A stretch of DNA of 64,000 nucleotides from Streptomyces albofaciens JCM 4342 (GCF_008634025.1 NZ_PDCM01000002.1:992001-1056000), one strand, 5' to 3'; shown: positions 8,237-16,663, numbered from the stretch's first letter. Notes: generated by a model not told the origin, from the sequence alone. Made by a program: numbers and translations.

Positions 8237-8665
8237 ATGGCACGCAAAATGAGCAAGGACGAGTGGCAGGGCTTCCTGTCCGAGGGCACCCGCACCGGCA
8301 AGCTCTCGACCGTACGGGCCGACGGCAGCCCGCACATCGCACCGGTGTGGTTCCTCCTGGACGGCGACGACCTCGTGTTCAACACCGGCGCCGACACGGT
8401 CAAGGGCCGCAATCTCGCCCGGGACGGCCGGGTCGCGCTCTGTGTGGACGACGACCGGCCGCCGTTCGGCTTCGTGATCGTGGAGGGCCGGGCCGAGACG
8501 AGCGACGACCTCCCCGAGGTGCGCGCCTGGGCGACCCGTATCGCGGCCCGTTACATGGGCCAGGAGCGCGCCGAGGAGTACGGGGCGCGCAACGGCGTCC
8601 CGGGGGAACTCCTGGTGCGGGTCCGGATCGGCAAGGTCGTGGCGGTCGCCGAGCTGGCCGACTGA
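8237..8665 (+). CDS. PPOX-class F420-dependent oxidoreductase
   Basis: 142 residues starting MARKMSKDEWQGFL. It has the split-barrel flavin/deazaflavin-binding fold: GKLSTVRADGSPHIAPVWF (residues about 22-40, the classic strand pair), followed by NTGADTVKGRNLARDGRVAL. This is the short F420-dependent pyridoxine-5-phosphate-oxidase-like type common in actinobacteria. It probably reduces small enones or tetrapyrrole-like substrates with F420H2; the substrate is unknown. The transcript may be leaderless: CAGGAT lies six bases before the ATG. Confidence 0.88.
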   Translation: MARKMSKDEWQGFLSEGTRTGKLSTVRADGSPHIAPVWFLLDGDDLVFNTGADTVKGRNLARDGRVALCVDDDRPPFGFVIVEGRAETSDDLPEVRAWATRIAARYMGQERAEEYGARNGVPGELLVRVRIGKVVAVAELAD

Positions 8666-8710
8666 CGTTCCGGTCGCGCTGCGGCCGCGGCGCCGGGACG
8701 CGGCACCTCC

Positions 8711-9355
8711 TCACCCGACCGAGTCCAGCAGCCGGGCGGTGTACACCCGCCCGGCGTGTTCGACCAGCCGTATGAGCACTTCCTTGCCCGAGTCGCGGTC
8801 GCGCGCGTCGCACAGCACCACGGGGGTGCCGCGGTCCAGGTCGAGCGCCCGCGCCACCTCGCCGGCCCCGTACGCGCGGGTCCCGGCGAAACAGTTGACG
8901 GCCACCAGGAAGGGGATGGAGCGGTTCTCGAAGTAGTCCACGGCAGGGAAGCAGTCCTCCAGCCGGCGCGTGTCCGCGAGCACGACGGCACCCAGGGCGC
9001 CGCGCGCCAGGTCGTCCCACAGGAACCAGAAGCGGTCCTGTCCGGGCGTCCCGAAGAGGTACAGGGACAGCCCGGACCTGATGGTGATGCGGCCGAAGTC
9101 CATCGCCACCGTGGTGGTGGTCTTGCGCACCACGTCCCCGGCGTCGTCCAGCGCGGCGCCCGCCTCGCTGAGCAGTTCCTCCGTACGCAGCGGCCGAATC
9201 TCGCTCACGGCTCCCACGAGGGTCGTCTTGCCGACCCCGAAGCCGCCCGCCACCAGGATCTTCAGGGCCATGAAGGTGTCGTCCGGGGTGTTCGCGGACT
9301 CGTCGGCAGGCGGTAGGGATACGTCGTGGGCTTCGTCGCGCGACTCGAAAACCAT
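8711..9355 (-). CDS. Small GTP-binding protein of the conservon CvnD type
   Basis: 214 residues from ATG 9355. Walker A/G1 is GGFGVGKTT at about residues 38-46, G3 is replaced by FGTPGQDRFWF, and the G4-like segment reads VAVNCF instead of NKxD, as in CvnD/MglA-like proteins. The N-terminal 28 residues are acidic and probably flexible; an internal ATG at 9271 would start just before the domain and is less likely because family members have such an extension. Partners are normally roadblock and DUF742 proteins; here a roadblock gene lies 0.6 kb downstream on the same strand. Confidence 0.88.
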   Translation of the reverse strand: MVFESRDEAHDVSLPPADESANTPDDTFMALKILVAGGFGVGKTTLVGAVSEIRPLRTEELLSEAGAALDDAGDVVRKTTTTVAMDFGRITIRSGLSLYLFGTPGQDRFWFLWDDLARGALGAVVLADTRRLEDCFPAVDYFENRSIPFLVAVNCFAGTRAYGAGEVARALDLDRGTPVVLCDARDRDSGKEVLIRLVEHAGRVYTARLLDSVG

Positions 9356-9514
9356 GGCGAGGACCGTACTCCGTTCGCTACACAGCGTGGCGTGGAGTTG
9401 ACAACTTCGTACGCTTCGGGGGCGAGCCCCGGCCACGTCCGGCCGGGCGCCTCCAGCGGGAAACCCGCGCCGCCCGCCGGTCGCCGCACCGGCGGGACGC
9501 GAGAAAGAAGGCTG

Positions 9515-9760
9515 ATGATGTCCACCCATGAGGCCACCGGTACCGGCGAGGACATCGCGGCCGTCCCCGCCGCGGGCGACAACGAGGCCGGTCCCTGGCA
9601 CAACGTCTGCCGGATCTGCCACCCGCGGGAGTCGCCCGTACGGCCGCTCGTCGCCATCTGCGGCGAGCCGCTGCTCGGCATCAGGGCCGCCCGTGACGCA
9701 CCGCGGTGCGAGCTGTGCGACCACCTCACACCGCTGCACGTACAGGGACACCGGACGTGA
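9515..9760 (+). CDS. Small zinc-ribbon-like hypothetical protein
   Basis: 81 residues from ATG 9515 with GAGAAAGAAGG upstream. Three Cys groups are present: CRIC near residue 32, a lone Cys in VAICGEP, and CELC near residue 69, spaced like a zinc ribbon or treble clef. The N-terminus is acidic and likely disordered. It has no recognised family. It is divergent from the CvnD-type GTPase with a shared intergenic region of about 160 bases. Confidence 0.6.
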   Translation: MMSTHEATGTGEDIAAVPAAGDNEAGPWHNVCRICHPRESPVRPLVAICGEPLLGIRAARDAPRCELCDHLTPLHVQGHRT

Positions 9761-9842
9761 CGCCGCGCCGGGGCGGGGCGGCAGCAGGTCCGCTCGGCAT
9801 CGGGTGTGATCCGATTTCACCCCGACAGCCGCACCCACCCTG

Positions 9843-9868
9843 CTAGTTTGATTAGCGAGTCTAACTAG
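9843..9868. promoter_or_regulatory. Inverted repeat upstream of the O-methyltransferase, candidate operator
   Basis: CTAGTT at 9843-9848 and AACTAG at 9863-9868 form a 6-bp inverted repeat flanking an AT-containing centre, directly upstream of the AAGGGG ribosome binding site of the O-methyltransferase. Its low GC stands out in this sequence. The spacing resembles MarR or TetR operators, but no adjacent regulator gene is seen, so the binding protein is unknown. Confidence 0.4.
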
Positions 9869-9885
9869 ACAGGCGAAGGGGCCGT

Positions 9886-10554
9886 ATGTCTCAGCAGCAG
9901 TGGAACACCGTCGACGACTACTTCAACTCCCTGCTCGTCCCGTCCGACGACGCACTGGAGGCCGCGCTGCGCGACAGCGAGGCGGCCGGTCTGCCCCGGA
10001 TCAACGTGACGCCCACCCAGGGCAAGCTGCTCCAGTTGCTCGCCCAGATACAGGGCGCCCGGCGCATCCTGGAGATCGGTACGCTCGGCGGCTACAGCAC
10101 CATATGGCTGGGCCGCGCCCTGCCCGCCGACGGCCTTCTGATCTCCCTGGAGGCCAACGCCTCCTACGCCGACATCGCCCGCGTCAATCTGGCCCGCGCC
10201 GGGCTCGCGGAGCGTACCGAGATCCGCGTCGGCCCGGCACTGGACAGCCTCGCCCAGCTGGCCGCCGAGGACACCGAACCGTTCGACCTGGTCTTCATCG
10301 ACGCGGACAAGGCCAACAACCCGCACTACCTGGAGCGGGTCCTCGGACTGACTCGCTCCGGCAGCCTGATCGTCGGCGACAACGTCGTACGCCACGGGGA
10401 CGTCGCCGACGCCGGCAGCACCGACCCCTCGATCCGCGGAATCCGCCGCTTCCTGGAACTCATCGCCGAACACCCGAAACTGACCGCGACCGCCGTGCAG
10501 ACCGTGGGCGCCAAGGGTTACGACGGCTTTTCCCTGGCCCGGGTGACCGGCTAG
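9886..10554 (+). CDS. Class I SAM-dependent O-methyltransferase
   Basis: 222 residues of the catechol/caffeoyl-CoA O-methyltransferase family. SAM motif I is ILEIGTLGGYSTIWLGRAL (about 62-80). The metal-binding Asp is in VFIDADKANN, with a second site in VGDNVVRHGDV, so a divalent cation is used. Length and motif order are standard. It transfers a methyl group from SAM to a phenolic or carboxylic hydroxyl; the acceptor cannot be read from sequence. Good AAGGGG ribosome binding site. Confidence 0.92.
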   Translation: MSQQQWNTVDDYFNSLLVPSDDALEAALRDSEAAGLPRINVTPTQGKLLQLLAQIQGARRILEIGTLGGYSTIWLGRALPADGLLISLEANASYADIARVNLARAGLAERTEIRVGPALDSLAQLAAEDTEPFDLVFIDADKANNPHYLERVLGLTRSGSLIVGDNVVRHGDVADAGSTDPSIRGIRRFLELIAEHPKLTATAVQTVGAKGYDGFSLARVTG

Positions 10555-10561
10555 CCGGCCT

Positions 10562-11770
10562 TCACCGCAAGCTGATCCTGTTTCCGGCGGACACCTCGGC
10601 GCCGACGATGCCCGAACCGGCGTAGCGGATGTTGTTGCCCGTGGCCGTTCCGCCGGAGCAGGAGGTGAACCGTATGGCGGCGCCGTCGCCCCCCTGGCTG
10701 TATTTCACGACGTTTCCGGTGACCACACCCTCGTGGACGTATTGCAGCGCGATGCCGTTCGAGCTGGCCCAGTCGCGGATGATGTTCCCGGTCACGACGA
10801 CGTTTTCCATGGGGGTGTCCGACATTCCGTAGACGCCTATGGTGGCGTACCGCGGCCCTTGTCCCGGCTGGTTCGTCAGGCCCATGTGGGTCAGGACGTT
10901 GTGCGCGACGATGATGTCCTCGGTCTGCGACCAGAACCATGACTGGTACTGCGCGGACGGGTCCACCTGTACCTGTATTCCGCTGTTGCAGTCCGCCATG
11001 ATGTTGTTCGCGATGACCGCGTGGCGCCAGTTCTGGGCGCGTACCGCATAGTTCTTGGCGTTGGTGATGCGGTTGTTCACCACGCGGATGCCGTCGTGGA
11101 ACCGGCCGGGGAACGTGGCCGTGTGCGTGCCCACCAGGGCTCCGAAGCCGTCCGCCGAGCAGCCGTCCACGACGATGTTGGTGCTGTGCGTCCCGTCGGG
11201 CGCCTCCTGCACCTCTATCGCCTCGGAGAAGAACCGTGTCGGTGTGGTGGCCTTGAAGCGGCGGAAGACGCAGTTGCGTGCCGTGCCGTTGCGGATCCCG
11301 TGGAACTCGATCGCGTGCCAGTCGGGGATGTTCTCCACCACCAGGTCCTCGTAGAGGATGTTCTCGGCGGAGCAGAAGGCGAACATGTCGAGGTGCCGCG
11401 CATTGTTGGCGCCGCCGTCCCACAGGCCGCCGCGGATGCTGATGTCGGACGCGCCGTTGTATCCGTCGTGCGAGAAACCGCCGCCCCAGAGCGTGTCGAT
11501 GGTGGACGTGTCGCTGCGGAAGACATGGGCGCCATGGGCGACCACGGTCAGGTTTCCGGAATCCGGTACCAGCACTCCCGTCCCCCGTACCGCCGTTCCC
11601 GGACTGTGCATCCGATAGCGCCCCGGAGGAATCACCAGCGTTCCGCCGCCGGCGTCGCAGATGGTGGTCACCGCGTGCTGCAACAGAGGCGCCGCGTCGG
11701 CCAGGCCCTGGGGATCGGCACCGAAATGGTCGACGAAATTCCACTTCCCCGTGTCCGTCATGCCAAGCAT
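10562..11770 (-). CDS. Right-handed parallel beta-helix repeat protein
   Basis: About 402 residues from ATG 11770 (ATG 11761 and upstream codons are possible; no strong ribosome binding site at any). The N-terminus FVDHFGADPQGLADAAPLLQ matches the start of pectate-lyase-like tail-spike and GH55-type proteins. The rest has repeated turns such as IVVDGCSADGFGA, VIANNIMADCNSG and VVVTGNIIRDWASSNG, typical of PbH1 coils. No signal peptide is visible, which is unusual for a carbohydrate-active beta-helix. It may be a polysaccharide lyase/hydrolase exported by another route or an intracellular protein. No phage structural genes are nearby. Confidence 0.8.
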   Translation of the reverse strand: MLGMTDTGKWNFVDHFGADPQGLADAAPLLQHAVTTICDAGGGTLVIPPGRYRMHSPGTAVRGTGVLVPDSGNLTVVAHGAHVFRSDTSTIDTLWGGGFSHDGYNGASDISIRGGLWDGGANNARHLDMFAFCSAENILYEDLVVENIPDWHAIEFHGIRNGTARNCVFRRFKATTPTRFFSEAIEVQEAPDGTHSTNIVVDGCSADGFGALVGTHTATFPGRFHDGIRVVNNRITNAKNYAVRAQNWRHAVIANNIMADCNSGIQVQVDPSAQYQSWFWSQTEDIIVAHNVLTHMGLTNQPGQGPRYATIGVYGMSDTPMENVVVTGNIIRDWASSNGIALQYVHEGVVTGNVVKYSQGGDGAAIRFTSCSGGTATGNNIRYAGSGIVGAEVSAGNRISLR

Positions 11771-11888
11771 GATTACGCCGGGCGGCCGGGAGCGTAAGAC
11801 ACCGAAAGGCAACGGTTGCCGCGCTGCTCCCCAGCCGTTCCCGGCACCACCGGCGGCCCGTGTCACCCGCGGCCCCTACAGTTCCGGT

Positions 11889-12521
11889 ATGAGTGACGAC
11901 ACCGCCGGCCCGCCCGGGCACGCTGATCAGGTCCATGACGTGCGGGAGTTCTTCGGCCCCCGCGCGCACGACTGGGACGCGCGGTTTCCCGACGACGGGC
12001 CCGCCTATCAGGCCGGCGTCGCCGCGCTGGGACTGCGCGCGGGTGACCGGGTGCTGGACGCGGGCTGCGGGACGGGACGGGCGCTGCCCGCCCTGCGGGC
12101 CGCCGTGGGTGCGGGCGGTACGGTGCTGGGCGCCGACCTGACGCCCGAGATGCTGGAGGCCGCCGTGCGGGCCGGACGGGGACGGCTGGCGCCCCTCCTG
12201 CTCGCGGACGCGCACCGGCTGCCGCTGCCGGACGCCGCGCTCGACGCGGTCTTCGCCGCCGGGCTGCTGTCCCACCTGGGCGACGCCGGCACGGGCCTCG
12301 CCGAGCTGGCCAGGGTCGTACGGCCCGGAGGGCGGCTGGCGCTGTTCCACCCGGTCGGCCGCGCCGCGCTGGCGGCGCGGAAGGGGCGCCCGCTCACCCC
12401 CGACGACATACGGGCCGAGCCCCGTCTGCGGCCCCTGCTGGCGCGTACCGGGTGGGACCTGGTGCGGTACGTGGACGAGGACGCGTGCTACCTGGCCCTG
12501 GCCGTGCGCCGGGACACCTGA
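11889..12521 (+). CDS. Class I SAM-dependent methyltransferase
   Basis: 210 residues from ATG 11889. SAM motif I is VLDAGCGTGRALPAL (about 56-70), followed by GADLTPEMLEAA and LLLADAHRLPLPDAALDAVF. Together these identify a UbiE/Methyltransf_11-type enzyme. The acceptor substrate is unknown. There is no ribosome binding site; instead TACAGT lies six bases before the ATG, so the mRNA may be leaderless. It is divergent from the beta-helix gene. Confidence 0.88.
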   Translation: MSDDTAGPPGHADQVHDVREFFGPRAHDWDARFPDDGPAYQAGVAALGLRAGDRVLDAGCGTGRALPALRAAVGAGGTVLGADLTPEMLEAAVRAGRGRLAPLLLADAHRLPLPDAALDAVFAAGLLSHLGDAGTGLAELARVVRPGGRLALFHPVGRAALAARKGRPLTPDDIRAEPRLRPLLARTGWDLVRYVDEDACYLALAVRRDT

Positions 12522-12531
12522 GCGGGCCGGC

Positions 12532-13407
12532 TCAGTGCGGCACGGGGCAGCCTCCCGTAGGGCGTCCCTGGGGGAAAGTGCCGAGGTCGGCGATGACGTA
12601 GCCGTTCGGGTAACCCTTGATCTCAGGGTTCTGGCGGGCGTAGTGCGGGCGGCGGCGCGGCGGGAGCAGGCGGACGGACTTGGCGCGCAGCCGCAGCGCG
12701 CCGCGCACCGCGGCGCGGACGGCGGGCCTGGGACGCTCGTACCGGAAGGCGTCCAGCAAGGTGTCGTCGAGCAGGGCCATGCTCGCGCCGCGCACCACCG
12801 GGGCCAGCGGGCCGTACCAGCCCGCCATCATGCCGAGCGTGGCGTCGGAGACGCGCCGCCCGCCCTCGTCCCAGCCGAAGTGCGCGTGCTCGTAGTCGTC
12901 CAGGCAGCGCTCGAACTCCTGGAAGTTCTGCGGAATGCCGGTGATGCCCATGTGGCGCCCGAGCGTGCGGTAGTAGACGGCCGTGGCGTGCTTCTCGTGC
13001 TCGCTCAGCCGCCGCCATCCGTACAGGTCCAGCCAGCGCTTCGGGGTCACCACGAAGGTGCAGAGGACATACCGCATGTCGTCGTTGGTGATGTCGTAAC
13101 TGCGGTGCATCTGGTTGATGCGGCGGATCGCCGTACGGCCGTCCTCGGAGTCGAAGCCGTGCTCGATCACCGTGTCCAGGAGGAGCGCGGTGTCGTCGTA
13201 GCGTTTTTGCGTACGGTCGGTCAGCTCCGCGGTTTCGGCGAGCAGGCGGCCGATGGCGGGAACGGCGTAGGTGCGGTAGAGCGCCAGTTCCAGGGCGCGG
13301 GCGACGTCCCACGGGAATTCGTACGTCGTGGTGATGCGGTGGATGCGCAGGAAGTCCCGCTCCGGGTCCAGCCGCTGGATTTCCCTCAGCCAGTCATATC
13401 GCCGCAC
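12532..13407 (-). CDS. MpaB/Lcp-type (DUF2236) oxygenase-like protein
   Basis: 291 residues from GTG 13407 with AAAGGGCGGG upstream. It has the helical bundle of the mpaB-type/latex-clearing family: DPERDFLRIHRI, RRINQMHRSYDITNDDMRYV (with the conserved H and NDDM) and FVVTPKRWLDLYGWRRLSEHE. The conserved His residues can ligate haem in this family. A Tat or Sec signal is absent, unlike rubber oxygenases, so it is probably an intracellular MpaB-like enzyme. Reaction unknown. Confidence 0.85.
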   Translation of the reverse strand: MRRYDWLREIQRLDPERDFLRIHRITTTYEFPWDVARALELALYRTYAVPAIGRLLAETAELTDRTQKRYDDTALLLDTVIEHGFDSEDGRTAIRRINQMHRSYDITNDDMRYVLCTFVVTPKRWLDLYGWRRLSEHEKHATAVYYRTLGRHMGITGIPQNFQEFERCLDDYEHAHFGWDEGGRRVSDATLGMMAGWYGPLAPVVRGASMALLDDTLLDAFRYERPRPAVRAAVRGALRLRAKSVRLLPPRRRPHYARQNPEIKGYPNGYVIADLGTFPQGRPTGGCPVPH

Positions 13408-13499
13408 CGAGCACCCGCCCTTTCGTCGTCGAAGTTCCCATCGTAAGCGTCCGGTGCACACTGGAACGACCGGAACGGGCACCGGGAATGGGGGACACG

Positions 13500-13838
13500 A
13501 TGACCGACTTCTTGCGCGGAATCTCCGATTTGTTCCGTGGTTTTCGGAACTTCTTCACCCGCGTCCGCGTCGCCGTACACCTGCCGGGCACGGACCCGCC
13601 CAGGGCACCCGGCACGATGCGGCGGTACAACATCTTCGAGGCCGCGGCGGCCCATGTGGCGGCGTGCGCGGAGGACGACGACGAACGCACCGCCGAGACG
13701 GCCGAGTGGGTCTCCCCCGAGGCGCTCGCCTTCGGCATCAACGAGCTGGCCTGCCGGGCGGTCATCGCGCTGGCCCGGGAGCGCAGCGAGTCACCGCAGA
13801 CGGTGGCCCGGGACCTGCTCAACCTGCCGGTGGCCTGA
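13500..13838 (+). CDS. Small helical hypothetical protein
   Basis: 112 residues from ATG 13500 (ATG 13488 is an alternative; GGGGGA fits 13500). The N-terminus TDFLRGISDLFRGFRNFFTR is amphipathic and aromatic/basic, suggesting a membrane-surface helix. The C-terminal half is Ala/Glu-rich helix. No recognised family. It is divergent from the MpaB-type gene with a shared promoter region of about 90 bases. Confidence 0.55.
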   Translation: MTDFLRGISDLFRGFRNFFTRVRVAVHLPGTDPPRAPGTMRRYNIFEAAAAHVAACAEDDDERTAETAEWVSPEALAFGINELACRAVIALARERSESPQTVARDLLNLPVA

Positions 13839-14002
13839 GGGCCGCACGGTACGGCTGGTGACAACCGGCTCCGGGCCAACTAGGGTGCGCCGACGACTGA
13901 TCGCATCGATCGGGCCGGCCACGGACCCGGCGCCCCGGCCCGGAAGAGGGCCGACGGCGACGTGCCCGGCCGGGCGGAGCGCATCGCATGGGGAGGCCCC
14001 GA

Positions 14003-14830
14003 GTGTCGACCGAGAGCGCCGGTACGTCCGCGGCAGGGTACCCGGGCGGGGCCGCGCCCCACAGCGCCGACGACGACCAGTTGCTGGTGCTGACGGCGGT
14101 GCTGCTCACGCCCGCGCGGTTCCCGGGCGTGCTGGGCGACGACTACCCCGAGGTGTGCGCCGGTCTCGGCCTGGAACCGTACGAGCAGGGCTACGGGCTC
14201 GTGCTCGGCCAGGACGGGCGGGGCGCGCGCTGGACGGTGGTGACGGACGACGTCTCGCTGGTCGCGTGCGCGATCGCGGCCTGGGACTGCGGGATGGAGT
14301 ACGACCTGTCGCCGCACGAGGACAGTGTGGTGGAGGCGCTCCCCGGCTGGCCGCTCGCGCTCGCCGTCGCCGCGCCGGGCGTGCCGGCGCCGCACGATCC
14401 CGAACCGGAGGAAGGCGGTCCGGCCGTGCTCAGGCCGCCGGACGCCGGGCGGTGGGGTCCCGCGCAGCGGCGGCTCGGCGCGGACGAGATCGCGCTCCAG
14501 TGGGCGGCCTGGCGCGAACAGGTCGCGGACGGGGTCACGTTCGTCGAGGCGGGGACCCGGCCGCACGCCGGGGTGCAGCGGGCGCTGGCCGAGGCCCGTG
14601 CGTACGTGGCGGCTCCTCCGCCGCCGGGACGAATCCGCTCGGCCTTCGCGGCGGGTGAGGCCCGTACGCTGCGGGTGGACGGGCCCGGCTGGAGCATGGT
14701 GGCCCGTACCGACGACATCGCGTTCGTCCTGCTGGACGACCGGCCGGGCGAGGTCCTGCCCGTCGGGCGCGGGCCCGAACTGCCCGGACTGCTCCGGTCG
14801 CTGGAGGCGCTGGCGGTACGGCCGGCCTGA
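14003..14830 (+). CDS. Hypothetical protein of Streptomyces type
   Basis: 275 residues from GTG 14003, chosen over ATG 13988 because GGGAGG sits six bases upstream of the GTG. It is acidic and rich in Ala, Pro and Gly, with no signal peptide or membrane segment. The central and C-terminal parts contain RTLRVDGPGWSMVARTDDIAF and VLLDDRPGEVLPVGRGPELP, which look like beta-rich domain strands. Codon use is coding-like throughout. I do not recognise the family. Confidence 0.6.
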   Translation: MSTESAGTSAAGYPGGAAPHSADDDQLLVLTAVLLTPARFPGVLGDDYPEVCAGLGLEPYEQGYGLVLGQDGRGARWTVVTDDVSLVACAIAAWDCGMEYDLSPHEDSVVEALPGWPLALAVAAPGVPAPHDPEPEEGGPAVLRPPDAGRWGPAQRRLGADEIALQWAAWREQVADGVTFVEAGTRPHAGVQRALAEARAYVAAPPPPGRIRSAFAAGEARTLRVDGPGWSMVARTDDIAFVLLDDRPGEVLPVGRGPELPGLLRSLEALAVRPA

Positions 14831-15379
14831 GACGGCACGGCACCGCCACCCGCGTGGGTCGTCGCCGTCTCCACGGGTGCGCTGACGGGGACGTCGTCGC
14901 GGCCTGCCGGCCGGGCGGCTCACGCCGCGGGCGCACGGTCACCGACCGGCTGCGTATCTGACGCTGGACCCCTCGCAGCGGAGCAGGCTGCGACGCTTGG
15001 CCCGTAAGGAGGTAAGGGAAGGCGATGTGACGCACTCCGGTGCTGCCTACGCGCTCTGCGAGAGCGTGGTGCCCGACCTGCTCGGCCGCCGTCGACGGGT
15101 GGCTGCCGAGACCGAGGCCGACCGTTGGCCAACGCCTCGCCCAGCGGGCCGCCAGCGCTTCATGGCGCGCTGGTGTCCCGCGCCACCAGTGTGCGGCCTA
15201 TTGCTGGTTGTCGGATCGTCAACCGGCGGCCCGCTTTCTGCGCCTCATCCCGGTGTGGTGATCCGGACGTGAACTCCCGTGCCTTCGCGCGGAAGCTCTC
15301 AGTCCGCTGCGGCACGATTTTCCGCCAGGCTGCGGGGCGGGGCGGCCTCCAGCCGAACCAGCGAGGACTTCCGAGCCGA
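14831..15379. other. Gene-poor stretch with a possible decayed reading frame
   Basis: No confident gene. On the plus strand the frame around 14955-15150 reads like protein (TLDPSQRSRLRRLARKEVRE, then GDVTHSGAAYALCESVVPDLL) with a Shine-Dalgarno-like AAGGAGG inside it. It lacks a convincing start codon and loses coding character after about 15150. It may be a truncated regulator-like gene. The rest shows nothing recognisable. Confidence 0.3.
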
Positions 15380-16015
15380 TCACGATCGAGTCACCAGCCT
15401 GTCGATGCGGGCGGCGAGATCGGGGTGGGCGGCGGCCAGGTGGGGGCGGGCAGCGGTCAGGGGGGCGATGAGGCAGAAGGGGTCGTCGTGGGCGAGGGCC
15501 GCGTGGAGTTCGCCCAGGGGATGGCGGGCGGCCGGGGGAAGGTCGGTGAGGGCGGTGATCTGGCCGGCGAGGCGGCGCAGGTCGGCGGCGTTGGCGCGGG
15601 CCCGGGCGGCGGTCGTGCGCGCGGCGGCCCGGGCCTGGCGGGTGGCCGTCACGCGCTGCTCGCCGGTGGTTCCGGCCGGGCCGGGACGGCCGCGCAGATA
15701 GCGGCGCTCGGCGGCCTGGCGGCTGGCGACGCCGAGGGGACGGGCGAGGTCCGCCCAACTGGCGCCCGCGTTCCGGGCCGTTTCGATCAGACCGGTCTCC
15801 CACCCGGCGAGTTGCTCGCGCACCTGCCGCAGCAACATCAGGGAGGCCAGCGCCTGCTCCGGTCCCGGTCCGGGGTCCTCGGGCGCGTCCGGGGACTCTC
15901 GCTGGGCGTCGCGCAGGGCGTCGTCTATGGCGCTGAGAGCCGCCGCGGCGGCGAGAAATGACGCCGGGCTGTGGGCGTTCGTGCTGGTGGCGGACGGCTG
16001 GTCGGCTGCGGTCAC
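15380..16015 (-). CDS. rheA: RheA-type heat-shock repressor of hsp18
   Basis: 211 residues from GTG 16015, chosen because GGGAGG lies five to six bases upstream (GTG 16021 would abut it). The protein has a central segment ETARNAGASWADLARPLGV followed by SRQAAERRYLRGR, a helix-turn-helix, and long Ala/Arg-rich helices. It is divergent from hsp18 across a region carrying TGTCATC-N5-GATGACA, the operator known for the thermosensing repressor RheA of Streptomyces albus. Gene order, operator and HTH together support the assignment. RheA is known to repress both genes at low temperature and to release them on heating. Confidence 0.78.
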   Translation of the reverse strand: MTAADQPSATSTNAHSPASFLAAAAALSAIDDALRDAQRESPDAPEDPGPGPEQALASLMLLRQVREQLAGWETGLIETARNAGASWADLARPLGVASRQAAERRYLRGRPGPAGTTGEQRVTATRQARAAARTTAARARANAADLRRLAGQITALTDLPPAARHPLGELHAALAHDDPFCLIAPLTAARPHLAAAHPDLAARIDRLVTRS

Positions 16016-16032
16016 GGGCACCTCCCTCGGGT

Positions 16033-16048
16033 TGTCATCGTGATGACG
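16033..16048. promoter_or_regulatory. Secondary imperfect RheA-like half-site pair
   Basis: TGTCATC-GT-GATGACG repeats the RheA arm sequence with a 2-base instead of 5-base centre, just upstream of the rheA start. It may be a second, weaker binding site or an evolutionary duplicate of the main operator at 16059-16077. Confidence 0.4.
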
Positions 16049-16058
16049 ACATCATGTT

Positions 16059-16077
16059 TGTCATCCATTGGATGACA
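16059..16077. promoter_or_regulatory. RheA operator, TGTCATC-N5-GATGACA
   Basis: TGTCATC at 16059-16065, CATTG spacer, GATGACA at 16071-16077: an exact inverted repeat located between divergent rheA and hsp18, 67 bases before the hsp18 ATG. The same motif and spacing are established as the RheA binding site in S. albus. It explains coordinated heat induction of hsp18 and autoregulation of rheA. Confidence 0.85.
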
Positions 16078-16143
16078 TGTTACAACGGTGTCCGTGAGGC
16101 GCATTGGCAGCAACGGCCTGGACTCGCTGGAGGTGTTTTCACG

Positions 16144-16575
16144 ATGTTGATGCGCACTGACCCCTTTCGTGAGCTGGACCGGCTGGAGCAGCAGCTGATG
16201 GGCCCGGGCACCTGGTCCCGGCCGTGGGCGCCGCCGATGGACGCCTACCGAGAAGGCGACGAGTTCGTGATGGCCTTCGACCTTCCGGGCGTCACCGCGG
16301 ACGCGATCGACATCGACGTCGAGCGGAACAGGCTGTCCATCAAGGCCGAGCGGCGGCCGGTGGCGGAGGCCGGCGACGTGCGGACGGAGGTGTCCGAACG
16401 GCCGCTGGGCGTCTTCTCCCGCCAGATCGCGCTCGCCGACACCCTCGACACCGAGCGCATCCAGGCCGACTACGACGCGGGCGTGCTCACCCTGCGCATC
16501 CCGATCACCGAGCGCGCCAAGCCCCGCAAGATCTCCATCGGTGCCGGATCCGGCCGCAAGGAGGTCTCCGGCTGA
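16144..16575 (+). CDS. hsp18: Small heat-shock protein Hsp18 (Hsp20/alpha-crystallin)
   Basis: 143 residues with the alpha-crystallin domain from about residue 30 to 125: PPMDAYREGDEFVMAFDLPG, VERNRLSIKAERR, the P-L-G-V-F-S-R-Q strand, and GVLTLRIPITERAKPRKI. Length is right for a class A small HSP that forms oligomers and holds unfolding proteins. GGAGGT lies upstream; MLM offers two starts (16144/16150). It is controlled by the RheA operator upstream, and two DUF2267 genes follow on the same strand, possibly in the same heat-shock operon. Confidence 0.95.
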   Translation: MLMRTDPFRELDRLEQQLMGPGTWSRPWAPPMDAYREGDEFVMAFDLPGVTADAIDIDVERNRLSIKAERRPVAEAGDVRTEVSERPLGVFSRQIALADTLDTERIQADYDAGVLTLRIPITERAKPRKISIGAGSGRKEVSG

Positions 16576-16663
16576 CATCAGCCGGACGGGTGCGGAGGGC
16601 GGGCACCTGATCTCCCCCTCACTCCGCTCTCCGCACCTCCGTGAGCAGTCCGAAGGAAAAGGG

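Noticed and set aside
10562..11770. Phage tail-spike gene of a prophage
   Set aside because: The beta-helix protein looks similar, but no capsid, portal, terminase or lysis genes are nearby.
14997..15272. Complete gene for a 91-residue protein
   Set aside because: The TTG start has no ribosome binding site, the frame extends upstream without a good start codon, and coding character is lost after the first ~50 codons.
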